The translations under genes and the position numbers were made by a program. Positions 1 to 9,260 of a stretch of 64,000 nt of DNA are shown in pieces (the stretch's first letter is position 1; every line of letters begins with the position of its first letter). The DNA comes from Spirochaetota bacterium (lineage in GTDB: Bacteria; Spirochaetota; UBA4802; UBA5550): contig JAFGJK010000031.1 in assembly GCA_016929135.1 (NCBI GenBank), positions 17,014-81,013 on the forward strand, in the 5' to 3' direction. Below the pieces are notes generated by a model. It made no database searches, was not told the origin of the DNA, and was given only the letters and a program-made list of their open reading frames with translations.

Positions 1-220
1 GCTCAGCACCCGCGGCGGGGAGGTGAAGCCCGGGGGGTTCCAGGAATACCTGACGGCGCAGATCAGCAGGGTCGTGGAGAAGGTGAACGAGCTGCGACGG
101 CCGAAGGCGACGGCCCGGGAGGTTGCCGCGGAGCTGCCGGGCGAGGCGGACCTCAGCTATCTGCGGGAGCACCGGAGACGGTTGAGGGACCTGAATGGGA
201 ACGGCGATGAAGAGGAATAG
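1..220 (+). CDS. fliO: FliO/FliZ-type flagellar export protein, C-terminal end (partial)
   Basis: The open frame runs in from the left edge (reading from base 2) and stops at 218-220, so only about 72 C-terminal residues are visible. They are hydrophilic and rich in Arg, Glu and Lys, with no membrane segment. Nothing in the residues themselves is diagnostic. The call rests on position: in spirochaetes the small FliO/FliZ protein, which helps assemble the FliP-FliQ-FliR export gate, sits directly before fliP. The frame overlaps the fliP start by about 26 bases, which suggests translational coupling. A GTG at 23 is available but is unlikely to be the true start, because the frame is open upstream of it. 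Confidence 0.55.
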   Translation, partial: LSTRGGEVKPGGFQEYLTAQISRVVEKVNELRRPKATAREVAAELPGEADLSYLREHRRRLRDLNGNGDEEE

Positions 221-977
221 GCGGATCATCATCTGCGGGCTTCTGGCCATGCTGATCCTGGTGCCCGGGGTCTCCTACCCCCAGGACGCCGGCCTCCGCA
301 TGCCGATACCCAAGGTCACCTTCGATATCCGCGAGGCCACCACCCCCAGGGACGTGGCCCTGTCGCTCCAGATACTCTTCCTTCTGACGATATTGACGCT
401 GGCCCCCTCGCTCATCATCATGATGACCTCCTTCACCAGGGTGGTGATCGTCCTGGACTTCGTGAAGCGGGCACTGTCGCTGCAGCAGATGCCCCCGAAC
501 CAGGTGATCGTGGGACTCTCGATCTTTCTGACCGTGTTCATCATGGCGCCGACCTTCACCGAGATCAACAACACCGCCCTGCAGCCCTACCTGAAGGGGC
601 AGATCAACAACGAGGCGTTTTTCGACAAGGGGATGGCGCCGCTCAGGGACTTCATGTTCCGCCAGACCAGGGAGAAGGACATCGCGCTCTTCATCAACCT
701 GGCAAAGCTGGAGCGGCCCAGGACCAGGGCCGATGTGCCCACTCACTGCCTGATCCCCGCCTTCATGATCAGCGAGCTGAAGCGGGCCTTCGAGATCGGG
801 GTGTACATATTCATCCCCTTCATCGTCATCGACATGATCGTGGCGAGCGCGCTCATGGCCATGGGGATGATCATGCTCCCGCCGGTCATGATCTCGCTCC
901 CGTTCAAGATAATTCTCTTCGTGCTGGTGGACGGATGGAACCTGCTCGTCTATGAGCTGGTGAGGTCCTTCCGATGA
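195..977 (+). CDS. fliP: Flagellar export gate protein FliP
   Basis: Inner-membrane protein of the flagellar type III export gate, forming the FliP-FliQ-FliR pore. The protein is 260 residues, normal for the family. A cleavable signal peptide-like segment lies at about residues 8-30, followed by a long hydrophobic segment with the family motif TSFTRVVIV (about residues 79-87), a polar middle region, and two C-terminal membrane helices with IVASALMAMGMIMLPP, a hallmark stretch. The ATG at 195 is preceded by GAGGGA at good distance; an in-frame ATG at 207 is a second choice. It overlaps the upstream fliO frame and is followed 22 bases later by fliQ, so it belongs to one flagellar operon. Confidence 0.95.
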   Translation: MGTAMKRNRRIIICGLLAMLILVPGVSYPQDAGLRMPIPKVTFDIREATTPRDVALSLQILFLLTILTLAPSLIIMMTSFTRVVIVLDFVKRALSLQQMPPNQVIVGLSIFLTVFIMAPTFTEINNTALQPYLKGQINNEAFFDKGMAPLRDFMFRQTREKDIALFINLAKLERPRTRADVPTHCLIPAFMISELKRAFEIGVYIFIPFIVIDMIVASALMAMGMIMLPPVMISLPFKIILFVLVDGWNLLVYELVRSFR

Positions 978-999
978 CGGATACCCGGAGGTTGCGCCG

Positions 1000-1272
1000 A
1001 TGACCGAGCTTGTGGTGATAAAGATTATGCGGGAATCGCTGATGACGACGCTCATCGTGTCGGCGCCGATACTGATCGTGGGGATGCTCGTGGGGCTCGT
1101 GGTGTCGATATTCCAGACCACCACCTCCATCCAGGAGCAGACCCTTACCTTCGTGCCGAAGATCATCGCCATCTTCGCGGCCATCGTCCTCTTCGCCTCC
1201 TGGATAATCCGTTCCCTTGTGTCGTACACGACGCATATCTTTTCGCTCATTGAAAAAACGGGGGGAGGGTGA
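1000..1272 (+). CDS. fliQ: Flagellar export gate protein FliQ
   Basis: A 90-residue inner-membrane protein with two hydrophobic helices, the standard size and topology for FliQ, which packs around FliP in the export gate. The stretch QTTTSIQEQTL (about residues 39-49) between the helices is typical of the family. GGAGG lies 8 bases before the ATG. The final A of its TGA stop is the first A of the fliR ATG, so the two genes are translationally coupled. Confidence 0.95.
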   Translation: MTELVVIKIMRESLMTTLIVSAPILIVGMLVGLVVSIFQTTTSIQEQTLTFVPKIIAIFAAIVLFASWIIRSLVSYTTHIFSLIEKTGGG

Positions 1273-2051
1273 TGCGGTATTTCGTCTATCACTTCCAGGT
1301 CTTCCTCCTGATCATGATCCGCCTGAACGCAATGTTCGTCATTGCGCCTTTTTTTTCAAGCGACGTTATACCGTTCCGGATGAAGATACTCCTCTGCTTC
1401 TTCACGACCCTGGTGATATTCCCCGTGGTGGCCTCGCAGGGGTACCGGCTGCCGGGTAACATGGCCGAGTACTCGATCCTGATCCTCCGGGAGGTGGGGA
1501 TCGGGCTCTACCTCGGGTTCCTGGTGGCCGTGGTCTTCTCCGCCTTCCAGCTGGCGGGCCAGTTCTTCGCCGTGCAGATCGGCTTCGGCATCAACGAGGT
1601 GCTGGACCCCCTGGGGCAGGTCTCGGTGCCGCTCCTGGGACAGCTGAAGAACCTCATCGGCATCCTGGTCTTCCTGGCGATAAACGGGCACCACATGATG
1701 ATACGCGCGATCTACCGCTCCTACGATCTGGCGCCGGTGTTCCAGCTCAGCGTCTCCTCCAGCGGCAGCCTGGCGCGCTACCTGATGCATTCCTTCAGCG
1801 GAATGTTCGTCGTGGCGCTGAAGATCGCGCTGCCGGTGGTGGTGACGGCCTTCCTGGTGACGATAAGCCTGGGCATCCTTGCGAAGGTTGCCCCGCAGAT
1901 GAATATTATGATGTTCGGGTTCCCCTTCCAGATCGTGGTCTCCTTCGGCATCCTGATCCTCGCCACGCCGCTCATCGTCAGGGTGATGCACGTGGCGCTG
2001 GAGCGGACCTTTACCTTCGTCACCAGGGTTCTGGTGCACTGGCCGATATAG
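1272..2051 (+). CDS. fliR: Flagellar export gate protein FliR
   Basis: About 259 residues with six or so membrane segments, as expected for FliR, the third component of the export gate core. Family features include the GFGINEVLDP-like stretch near residue 100 and the C-terminal region with APQMNIMMFGFP, a conserved FliR motif. I chose the ATG at 1272, whose first base is shared with the fliQ stop; a GTG one codon earlier (1269) is also open. Spacing to flhB is 20 bases. Order fliP-fliQ-fliR-flhB is the usual one for this export module. Confidence 0.95.
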   Translation: MRYFVYHFQVFLLIMIRLNAMFVIAPFFSSDVIPFRMKILLCFFTTLVIFPVVASQGYRLPGNMAEYSILILREVGIGLYLGFLVAVVFSAFQLAGQFFAVQIGFGINEVLDPLGQVSVPLLGQLKNLIGILVFLAINGHHMMIRAIYRSYDLAPVFQLSVSSSGSLARYLMHSFSGMFVVALKIALPVVVTAFLVTISLGILAKVAPQMNIMMFGFPFQIVVSFGILILATPLIVRVMHVALERTFTFVTRVLVHWPI

Positions 2052-2071
2052 GGGGGGGGACGGGGCGGATC

Positions 2072-3229
2072 ATGGCTGATTTCTTGAGAGAGTACATCCT
2101 CTGGTCAGACAACCGGCATTCCGGGCGGTTCCGCTTCGACCTGCAGCTCTTCGCGGCGGAGGACGAGGGGAGGACCGAGGAGCCGACCGAGAAGAAGATC
2201 CGGGAGGCCAGGGAGCGCGGGCAGGTGGCCAAGACCATGGAGCTCCCCCAGGCGGCGGTGGTGATCGCCGGGGTTGGGGTGGTGCTCCTTCTGGGGACCT
2301 TCATCTTCGAGATACTGGCCAAGGTGACGAGGTATTACCTCTCCAGCTTCTCGGGGATGAGCATGACCACCAGGACCCTGGGACTGGATTTCGCCGCGAT
2401 ACTCTGGGAGTCCTCCAAGATCCTGCTCCCCATCTTCGGCGCCTCCATCATCGCGGCCGTCCTGGGGAACGTGGTACAGGTGGGCTTCCAGGTGTCCACG
2501 CACCCGCTGAAGCTCGACTGGAGCAAGCTCAAGTTCGACCCGGCCACCGTCATGAAGCGGGTCTTCTTCTCGAAGCAGGTGGCGATGAACCTGGTGAAGT
2601 CCCTTGTGAAGGTTGCGGCCATCGGCTTCATATCGTACCTGATCATCGCCAACGACTTCGAGGAGATCATGAGGACCCCGGACGTCTCGCTGGCCTCGGC
2701 GTTTCAGGTGATGTGCTTCGCGGCCTTCAAGATCATCGTGTGGTCCGCCGTGATCCTTCTGGCACTGTCGATACCGGATTACTTCTTCCAGCGGCAGGAG
2801 TTCATGGAGTCGTTGAAGATGACCAAGCAGGAGATGAAGGAAGAGCTGAAGGAGACCATGGGGGACCCCTACATGCGCGCCAGGCTTCGGGAGATGCAGC
2901 GCGAGATCGTCATGAAGAACATGATACGGGAGGTCCCCAAGGCGGACGTGGTGGTGACGAACCCGACGCACTATTCCGTGGCCCTGAAATACGACATGGG
3001 GGCCATGGAGGCGCCGACGGTCATTGCCAAGGGGATGGACAGCATGGCCCTGCGCATACGGGAGATCGCCCGGGAGCACGGGGTCCCGATGATAGAGAAC
3101 AGGCCATTGGCGCAGGAGATGTACCGGCGCCTGGAGGTGGGGGATATAATTCCGGAAGACCTTTTCTACGCGGTGTCGCTCATCTACGCCGAGCTATACC
3201 GCAAGAAGGAGTTCAAGGCGGCCATATAG
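2072..3229 (+). CDS. flhB: Flagellar export switch protein FlhB
   Basis: A 385-residue membrane protein that switches the export apparatus from rod/hook to filament substrates. The N-terminus is somewhat extended before the family motif DEGRTEEPTEKKIREARERG (about residues 31-50). Four membrane helices follow. The cytoplasmic domain holds the self-cleavage motif NPTH (VVTNPTHYSVALKY), the defining feature of FlhB/YscU proteins. The region ahead of the start is very G-rich. Upstream neighbour is fliR, downstream is flhA after 61 bases. Confidence 0.96.
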   Translation: MADFLREYILWSDNRHSGRFRFDLQLFAAEDEGRTEEPTEKKIREARERGQVAKTMELPQAAVVIAGVGVVLLLGTFIFEILAKVTRYYLSSFSGMSMTTRTLGLDFAAILWESSKILLPIFGASIIAAVLGNVVQVGFQVSTHPLKLDWSKLKFDPATVMKRVFFSKQVAMNLVKSLVKVAAIGFISYLIIANDFEEIMRTPDVSLASAFQVMCFAAFKIIVWSAVILLALSIPDYFFQRQEFMESLKMTKQEMKEELKETMGDPYMRARLREMQREIVMKNMIREVPKADVVVTNPTHYSVALKYDMGAMEAPTVIAKGMDSMALRIREIAREHGVPMIENRPLAQEMYRRLEVGDIIPEDLFYAVSLIYAELYRKKEFKAAI

Positions 3230-3290
3230 CGGCCGACGTGCCGGGAGACACCGGGACGGGGACTAATCACAGGTTCACAGGAGACGCTCC

Positions 3291-5393
3291 ATGGCCGAGG
3301 GAGGAGCAGGGGTAATGGATTTTTTCAGCAACAGGGAGTGGATGCAGAAGACCGATATCCTGATCGGCATCGGCGTCATCGCCGTCGTGGTGATGCTGGT
3401 GATTCCGCTCCCCACGTTCCTTTTGGACTTTCTCCTGGCAGTCAGCGTCATGCTGGGGGTGCTGACCCTCCTCATCGTCATGTACATCCCCCGGTCCTTC
3501 GACTTCTCGGTGTTCCCGTCGCTGCTTCTCATCACGACGGTATTCAGGCTCGCCCTGAACGTGTCGTCCACCAGGCTCATCCTCCTCCAGGGGGCTGCCT
3601 TCGACGGGAAGATCATCCGGTCCTTCGGCAACTTCGTCGTGGGGGGGAACTACGTCGTCGGCTTCATCGTCTTCATCATCCTCACGGCGGTGCAGTTCAT
3701 CGTTATCACCAAGGGCGCCACGAGGACCGCGGAGGTGGCGGCCCGGTTCACCCTTGACGCGATGCCGGGGAAGCAGATGAGTATCGACTCAGACCTCTCC
3801 AACGGGCTCATCACCGAGGACGAGGCCAGGGTGCGCAGGGAGGAGGTGCGGAAGGAGGCAGATTTTTACGGCGCCATGGACGGTGCCTCGAAGTTCGTCC
3901 AGGGCGACGTCAAGGTGGGCATCATCATCACCTTCATAAACGTCATCGGCGGATTCATCATCGGCATGGCCATGAGGAACGAGTCCTTCGACGTGGCGCT
4001 CAGGACATACACGCTGCTCACCATCGGCGACGGCCTGGTGACCCAGATCCCGTCGCTCCTCATCACCACGGCCACCGGTATCATCGTCACCAGGGCCGTC
4101 TCCAAGGAGAACCTGGGGATCGACCTGGGCAACCAGATGGGCTCCCAGCCCAGGGCGCTCTTCATCACCGCCTCGGCCCTTGGCGCCTCTGCCCTGATCC
4201 CCGGCTTCCCGAAGGTCGCCGTACTCCTGGTGGCCGCAGGCCTGGGGGCCCTGGGTTACCTGCTCACCAGGTCGAAGGAGGAGGAGAAGAGGGTCACCGA
4301 GAAGAAGCAGAAGGACGCCGCATTGAAGGAGCACCGGCCGGAGGACGTGTCGCAGCTCATCCAGGTGGATCCGCTGGAGGTGGAGATCGGCTACAACCTG
4401 ATACCCCTGGTGGATCCGGAGCAGGGGGGGACGCTCCTGGACAGGGTCACCAACATACGGCGGAGGAGCGCCATCGACATGGGGCTCATCGTTCCCCCCA
4501 TCAGGATCAGGGACAACATGGAGCTGGAGCCGGAGGCCTACTCCATCCTCATCAAGGGGGTCGACGTGGGCCGCGGGGAGCTTCAGGTGAGCAAGCTCAT
4601 GGCAATGGATTCCGGCGACGTGCAGGAGAAGATCCAGGGGGACGAGTTCATCGAGCCGGTTTTCGGGCTCCACGCGATCTGGATCACGCCGGACCTGCGG
4701 GACACGGCGGAGAGCAGGGGCTACACGGTGGTGGACTGCCCGACGATCATCGCCACGCACCTCACCGAGGTGATCAAGCGCCACGCCGACGAGATCCTGG
4801 GACGCCAGGAGGTCCAGAAGCTGATGGACAACGTGAAGGGGGACTACCCGGCGGTGATTACGGAGATAAACGAGAAGAAGATATCGCTGGGCGAGGTGCA
4901 GAAGGTGCTGCAGAACCTGCTGAGGGAGCGGGTCTCGATCCGCAACATCGTGACCATACTGGAGTCGCTGGCCAGCTACGTGGACCACACCAGGGACGCC
5001 GGGCTCCTCACGGAGTACGTGAGGGGCGCGCTGGCCAGGCAGATCACGAAATCCTACGTCGACGAGCGCGGCACGCTCTCGGTCATCACCGTTGATCCGG
5101 AGATCGAGAATATAATACGCAGCGCGATCTTCGAGGACCCGGTGGAGGGGCGCGTGCTGGGCTTGGACCCGGAGACGCACAAGATGGTTCTGGGGTCGCT
5201 GATAGAGGCGTTCAACAGGGTCAAGGGGATGGGATACGAGGTGGTCTACCTGGTGTCGCCGCAGATACGGAGTGTCTTGTTCTCACTGCTGGAGCGGGAG
5301 ATCCCCAGCCCGGTGGTGCTGTCATACAATGAGGTGTCGAAGACTATAAAGGTCTCGGTGATCGCATCGGCCCTGATGCCGACGGCCGCGTAG
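3291..5393 (+). CDS. flhA: Flagellar export platform protein FlhA
   Basis: A 700-residue protein, typical for FlhA, which forms the nonameric ring of the flagellar export apparatus and binds export chaperones. The N-terminal half has about eight membrane helices; the conserved cytoplasmic loop motif GKQMSIDSDL (about residues 160-169, the FHIPEP-type region) and RREEVRKEADFYGAMDGASKFV are visible. The C-terminal half is the soluble cytoplasmic domain. The ATG at 3291 has AGGAG 9 bases upstream; an in-frame ATG at 3315 is possible. It lies in the flagellar operon between flhB and flhF. Confidence 0.97.
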   Translation: MAEGGAGVMDFFSNREWMQKTDILIGIGVIAVVVMLVIPLPTFLLDFLLAVSVMLGVLTLLIVMYIPRSFDFSVFPSLLLITTVFRLALNVSSTRLILLQGAAFDGKIIRSFGNFVVGGNYVVGFIVFIILTAVQFIVITKGATRTAEVAARFTLDAMPGKQMSIDSDLSNGLITEDEARVRREEVRKEADFYGAMDGASKFVQGDVKVGIIITFINVIGGFIIGMAMRNESFDVALRTYTLLTIGDGLVTQIPSLLITTATGIIVTRAVSKENLGIDLGNQMGSQPRALFITASALGASALIPGFPKVAVLLVAAGLGALGYLLTRSKEEEKRVTEKKQKDAALKEHRPEDVSQLIQVDPLEVEIGYNLIPLVDPEQGGTLLDRVTNIRRRSAIDMGLIVPPIRIRDNMELEPEAYSILIKGVDVGRGELQVSKLMAMDSGDVQEKIQGDEFIEPVFGLHAIWITPDLRDTAESRGYTVVDCPTIIATHLTEVIKRHADEILGRQEVQKLMDNVKGDYPAVITEINEKKISLGEVQKVLQNLLRERVSIRNIVTILESLASYVDHTRDAGLLTEYVRGALARQITKSYVDERGTLSVITVDPEIENIIRSAIFEDPVEGRVLGLDPETHKMVLGSLIEAFNRVKGMGYEVVYLVSPQIRSVLFSLLEREIPSPVVLSYNEVSKTIKVSVIASALMPTAA

Positions 5394-5466
5394 CGCGGCT
5401 GCGCCACAAAAAGCGGGGCGAGCGCGCCGGTCAGCGGCGCGACTACACTGAGGGAAGGAGTGTGCT

Positions 5467-6885
5467 ATGAGGTATATCAAGATCCGCGCGAAGAACTACA
5501 ATGACGCGATGATGAAGCTGAAGATGGATTACGGCGACGACGCCATCCCCATCAGCCACAAGATGGTGAAGGAGGGGGGATTGTTCAACTCGGCGTTCTT
5601 CGCCAAGGACGTGGTGGAGCTCACCGCCGCGGTCCAGGACAGGAAGACGGTGAGGAGGGGCGCGCCGGACAAGAAGAGGATCGACGTCACCGTGGACGAC
5701 AGGTCTTCCACGGATCCGCTCCCCGCTGCGGCGCCGGCAGGGTTCAGACAGCGGACGCAGCCGAGTCCCTTCACTTCGCTCAACAAGACAATCGACGACC
5801 TGAACGACAACCTGAACGGCTTCAAGGCCTCGCTCCTGGACCCCAAGAACCACGAGCGCGAAGACCCGCGCGATGCCGGGTCCGCGCCAGAGCAGACGGT
5901 GGCGGTAACCCTGCCGGGTCAGGCCCTCTCCCGGGCCGCGGAGCCGGCATCGGTCCGGCCGCAGGCTCCGGATCCGGCCATCGAGCCTATCAAGAGGTTC
6001 GAGCGGGACTTCGACGAGATCAAGACCGTGCTGAACAGGCTGGTGGCGGACAGGCAGAAGGGTCAGGACCGGGGGCCCTGTGCGGAGGATGGCGAGGAGA
6101 AGACCATCAAGCCCTTCATGGACATCCTGCGGCACAACGATTTTGATCCAGAGGAATCCATCACCATCATCAACGAGGTGAGGAATTCCATGAGCAAGGA
6201 GGACCTTCGTGACCGGTACAAGATCGAGAAGAACCTGAAGGATCTGCTGAGGAGCCGCGTGGTCACCACCGGCCCCTTCAGGACCGGCAACAGGAAGAAG
6301 ATCATCATGTTCATGGGACCCACGGGGGTGGGGAAGACCACCACCATGGCAAAGCTGGGGGCCATCTACTCCCTTCGGGAGGGGCACGGCGTGGCCTTCA
6401 TGACGCTGGACAACTACCGGATCGCCGCCACGGAGCAGCTGAAGAAGTATGCGGAGATCATGAATATTCCTGTTCACGTGGTGACCGGCCAGAGGGAGTT
6501 CAAGGACGTCATCGCGAGCGAAAAGGCCGAGATCATCATGGTGGACACCTCGGGGAGGAGCCACAGGAACGAGCTGAAGATATCGGAGATCAAGAGTTTC
6601 GCCGACACGGTGGATTACGACTTCGACAAGGTGCTCTGCGTGAGCGCCAACACGAAAAAGAGCGATCTCAACGATATCTTCAGGTCCTTCGATGTGATGA
6701 ACTTCAACGCCATCATCATCACGAAGGTGGACGAGACTTCCTATATCGGCAATGTCATCGATGTGGCCGATAAGTATAACAAGCCCATATCCTATTACAC
6801 GAACGGGCAGGAAGTGCCCAACGATATTGTGGTGGCCGACCCGGATAAGATTGTTGACATGATCGTCGGTACGGGTAATAATTAA
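5467..6885 (+). CDS. flhF: Flagellar biosynthesis GTPase FlhF
   Basis: A 472-residue SRP-type GTPase that sets flagellar position and number. The N-terminal 270 residues hold the basic B domain (start MRYIKIRAKNYNDAMMKLK) and a variable Pro-rich linker. The NG domain has the P-loop GPTGVGKTTT (about residues 283-292), the DTSGRS motif (G3) and TKVDET (G4). GAAGGAG precedes the ATG. It is followed closely by flhG, whose product normally stimulates or restrains FlhF, so the pair probably acts together at the cell pole. Confidence 0.96.
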   Translation: MRYIKIRAKNYNDAMMKLKMDYGDDAIPISHKMVKEGGLFNSAFFAKDVVELTAAVQDRKTVRRGAPDKKRIDVTVDDRSSTDPLPAAAPAGFRQRTQPSPFTSLNKTIDDLNDNLNGFKASLLDPKNHEREDPRDAGSAPEQTVAVTLPGQALSRAAEPASVRPQAPDPAIEPIKRFERDFDEIKTVLNRLVADRQKGQDRGPCAEDGEEKTIKPFMDILRHNDFDPEESITIINEVRNSMSKEDLRDRYKIEKNLKDLLRSRVVTTGPFRTGNRKKIIMFMGPTGVGKTTTMAKLGAIYSLREGHGVAFMTLDNYRIAATEQLKKYAEIMNIPVHVVTGQREFKDVIASEKAEIIMVDTSGRSHRNELKISEIKSFADTVDYDFDKVLCVSANTKKSDLNDIFRSFDVMNFNAIIITKVDETSYIGNVIDVADKYNKPISYYTNGQEVPNDIVVADPDKIVDMIVGTGNN

Positions 6886-6923
6886 CACAATTGTTCCCGA
6901 GAGGGGGGAGAAGGAGGCATCAG

Positions 6924-7826
6924 GTGGACCAGGCTGCAAATCTCCGAAGGCTTGTCCTGGAGGAAGGGGATAAGAAACTGAAAAAGACCAAGACCATCGC
7001 CGTCACCAGCGGCAAGGGGGGGGTCGGCAAGACCAGCGTGGCGGTAAGCCTTTCCATCGCCCTCGCCCAGGGGGGATCCTCGGTGACGCTCCTGGATGCT
7101 GATCTGGGTCTCGCTAACATCAATGTCATCCTGGGAATCATTCCAAAGTACAATCTCTACCACGTGATCAAGGGGAAGAAGAAGCTGAAGGACATCGTCC
7201 TGGACGTGCCGGAGGGCATCAAGATCATCGCCGGCGCCTCGGGATTCCACCAGCTGGCGAACCTTGACCCGAAGCAGCGGAGCACCTTCATAGAAGCCGT
7301 GGCCGAGCTCGATTCCGACGATTTCATGATCATCGACACCGGGGCGGGCGTATCGCAGAACGTGCTCAGCTTCGTCTTCGCCGCGGACGAGGTGGTCGTC
7401 ATCACCACGCCGGAGCCCACCGCCATCACCGACGCATACGGCATCATAAAATCGATCGCGGCGCAGGCTCCGGAGAAGGTCATCAAGATCATCGTGAACC
7501 GGGTCCAGTCAGTATCGGAGGGGAAGCGGGTCGCCCAGAGGGTCATCAACATAGCCGGGCAGTTCTTGAATATCAAGGTGGAGAACCTGGGTTTCATCTT
7601 CGAGGACATGTATGTGCCGAAATCTGTCCGGAACCAGAAGCCCTTTATCGTGAGCTACCCGAGATCGAAGGCCTCCGGATGCATCCAGATAATCGCCGAC
7701 AGGATCAACAACAGGGCTATCGATACGGCCAGGGGGAGCGGCTTGGCGTCGTTTTTCAAGAACCTTTTCGTGAGCCATGAAGCGGAGGACGTGGATGACG
7801 AGCCGGAGGAAGAGGGTGATTCGTGA
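6924..7826 (+). CDS. flhG: MinD-like ATPase FlhG (FleN), flagellar number regulator
   Basis: P-loop ATPase of the MinD/ParA family; partners FlhF and limits flagellar number. The deviant Walker A KGGVGKTS lies at about residues 25-32, with the ParA/MinD-typical LLDADLGLAN after it and DTGAGVS as the Walker B-like motif. The frame is open from 6891, but I prefer the GTG at 6924 because AAGGAGG sits 6 bases ahead, giving about 300 residues and the usual short basic N-terminus. A C-terminal acidic tail (DEPEEEGDS) replaces a clear membrane-targeting helix. Next gene follows after 66 bases, across a possible promoter. Confidence 0.93.
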   Translation: MDQAANLRRLVLEEGDKKLKKTKTIAVTSGKGGVGKTSVAVSLSIALAQGGSSVTLLDADLGLANINVILGIIPKYNLYHVIKGKKKLKDIVLDVPEGIKIIAGASGFHQLANLDPKQRSTFIEAVAELDSDDFMIIDTGAGVSQNVLSFVFAADEVVVITTPEPTAITDAYGIIKSIAAQAPEKVIKIIVNRVQSVSEGKRVAQRVINIAGQFLNIKVENLGFIFEDMYVPKSVRNQKPFIVSYPRSKASGCIQIIADRINNRAIDTARGSGLASFFKNLFVSHEAEDVDDEPEEEGDS

Positions 7827-7834
7827 AAAATGTG

Positions 7835-7862
7835 TTGATTTGTCCCTTTTATATGGTACATT
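7835..7862 (+). promoter_or_regulatory. Possible sigma-70 promoter
   Basis: TTGATT and TACATT are separated by 16 bases in a short AT-rich gap between flhG and the small membrane protein. It would give the second half of the cluster, including the flagellar sigma factor, a start of its own. Match is fair, not strong. Confidence 0.35.
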
Positions 7863-7892
7863 AATAAAAAAGAATTCCGGGTACTCCCTGTT

Positions 7893-8420
7893 ATGAACGT
7901 GACGTCCCTCTTCAAAAATCTGAGCATGGAGTACAAGGCAAGTATCCTGTTTGCGTTGTGTGCCCTGATGCTGTCGCTGATTTTCGGTGTCGTTTTTGGT
8001 GTCGGCGCCGGCACGGTGGCGCTGCGGAGCCTGTTCATGACGCTGTTCTTTGCCGGCCTGGGATTCGGGATCATTGCCGTCCTGAGGCGCTATGTGCCCG
8101 AGGTCTACACCCTGCTCGAGGGGATGAGCACCGACCCCGTCGCGGCGGAGGGTGCGACGGACGAAGAGGGGGAGGCGCGTGAGTACGCGCGGGAGAAGAA
8201 GGCGGAGGCTGCCGCGGACGATGGCGGGGCCGCCGTTCCCGACAGGACCTTCAACGAGCTGTCAGAAGAGGATTTTACAAAGCTGACGAGTAATGTCGAC
8301 GGCATCGGATCAGACAGAAAACTGGGGAAGCACATAATATCTGATGAAAAGATCGTGTCATATGAACCGAGGATCATGGCGCAGGCCGTGAGGACCATGA
8401 TGCGGAGGGACGAGGATTAA
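7893..8420 (+). CDS. Conserved two-helix membrane protein in flagellar cluster
   Basis: A 175-residue protein I cannot name. Two hydrophobic segments lie at about residues 17-38 and 44-62, followed by an acidic and Ala-rich cytoplasmic region (roughly 75-115) and a C-terminal part ending in [15 protein letters not shown]. Its place between flhG and the flagellar sigma factor is one where spirochaetes carry a small uncharacterised protein, so a flagellar role is inferred. The gene is spaced 17 bases from the sigma factor gene and is probably co-transcribed with it. Confidence 0.75.
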   Translation: MNVTSLFKNLSMEYKASILFALCALMLSLIFGVVFGVGAGTVALRSLFMTLFFAGLGFGIIAVLRRYVPEVYTLLEGMSTDPVAAEGATDEEGEAREYAREKKAEAAADDGGAAVPDRTFNELSEEDFTKLTSNVDGIGSDRKLGKHIISDEKIVSYEPRIMAQAVRTMMRRDED

Positions 8421-8437
8421 AGGCACCGGGTACCTAC

Positions 8438-9238
8438 ATGGACAATAAACGATACAAGGAATACGACGTCATCGGCGAGGACAAGCTCTGGGAGAAGTTC
8501 ATCAAGACGAAGGAGCAGGATATCCGGGATTACTTCGTGATCAAGTACGCTCCCCTCGTCAAGTACGTCGCCGGCAAGATATCCATGGGGATGCCCCAGA
8601 GCATCGAGTTCGACGACCTGGTGTCATACGGCGTCTTCGGGCTCATCGATGCCATCAGCAAGTTCGATCCCGCCAGGGGGATCAAGTTCAAGACCTACGC
8701 CATGACCAGGATCAGGGGGGCCATATTCGACGAGCTCAGGTCCATCGACTGGATACCCAGATCGATCCGTCAGAAGGCGAAGCAGATCGAACAGGTGATC
8801 GCCGATCTGGAGAACAAGCTCGGCCGGACGGTGGAGGATGACGAGATCGCCAAGGAGATGGGGATCACGAACGACGAGTTCCAGACGATGCTGAGCAAAC
8901 TGAGCGGCACTTCGATGCTCTCCCTCAATGATATCTGGTACCTGGGGGACGACAGCGACGAGCTCTCCATCCTGGAGACGCTGGAAGCCCCGGAAAACAT
9001 GAACCCCGACGTACTCATCGAGAAGCAGGAGATACGGGACCACATCATAGAGGCGATCAAGAAGCTCCCCGACAAGGAGAAAAAGGTCGTCGTCCTCTAC
9101 TATTACGAGGATCTCACTTTGAAGGAGATAGGCGAGGTGCTGGACGTCACCGAGAGCCGCGTCTCCCAGCTGCATACCAAGGCCATCATGAGGCTGCGGG
9201 GGAGGCTGGGACGGATCAAGGCGAATATCGTCGGGTAG
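8438..9238 (+). CDS. fliA: Flagellar sigma factor, FliA/WhiG family (sigma-28)
   Basis: A 266-residue sigma-28 factor. Region 2 holds [19 protein letters not shown] and the core/DNA-binding stretch [17 protein letters not shown]. Region 3 follows with [15 protein letters not shown], and region 4 ends with the helix-turn-helix [20 protein letters not shown]. Such factors recognise promoters of the TAAA-N15-GCCGATAA type and are restrained by FlgM; a predicted flgM with a matching promoter lies at 20.6-20.9 kb. The family name WhiG is also used for the spirochaete proteins. Confidence 0.95.
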   Translation: MDNKRYKEYDVIGEDKLWEKFIKTKEQDIRDYFVIKYAPLVKYVAGKISMGMPQSIEFDDLVSYGVFGLIDAISKFDPARGIKFKTYAMTRIRGAIFDELRSIDWIPRSIRQKAKQIEQVIADLENKLGRTVEDDEIAKEMGITNDEFQTMLSKLSGTSMLSLNDIWYLGDDSDELSILETLEAPENMNPDVLIEKQEIRDHIIEAIKKLPDKEKKVVVLYYYEDLTLKEIGEVLDVTESRVSQLHTKAIMRLRGRLGRIKANIVG

Positions 9239-9260
9239 CCGGCGGCGCCGAGGGGCCTGC

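Noticed and set aside
153..1292. Long minus-strand frame opposite fliP-fliQ
   Set aside because: Low-complexity His/Asp/Arg-rich translation typical of the antisense of a GC-rich gene; fliP and fliQ on the other strand are certain.
3789..5180. 463-codon minus-strand frame opposite flhA
   Set aside because: Antisense shadow with skewed composition and no domain; flhA is clear.
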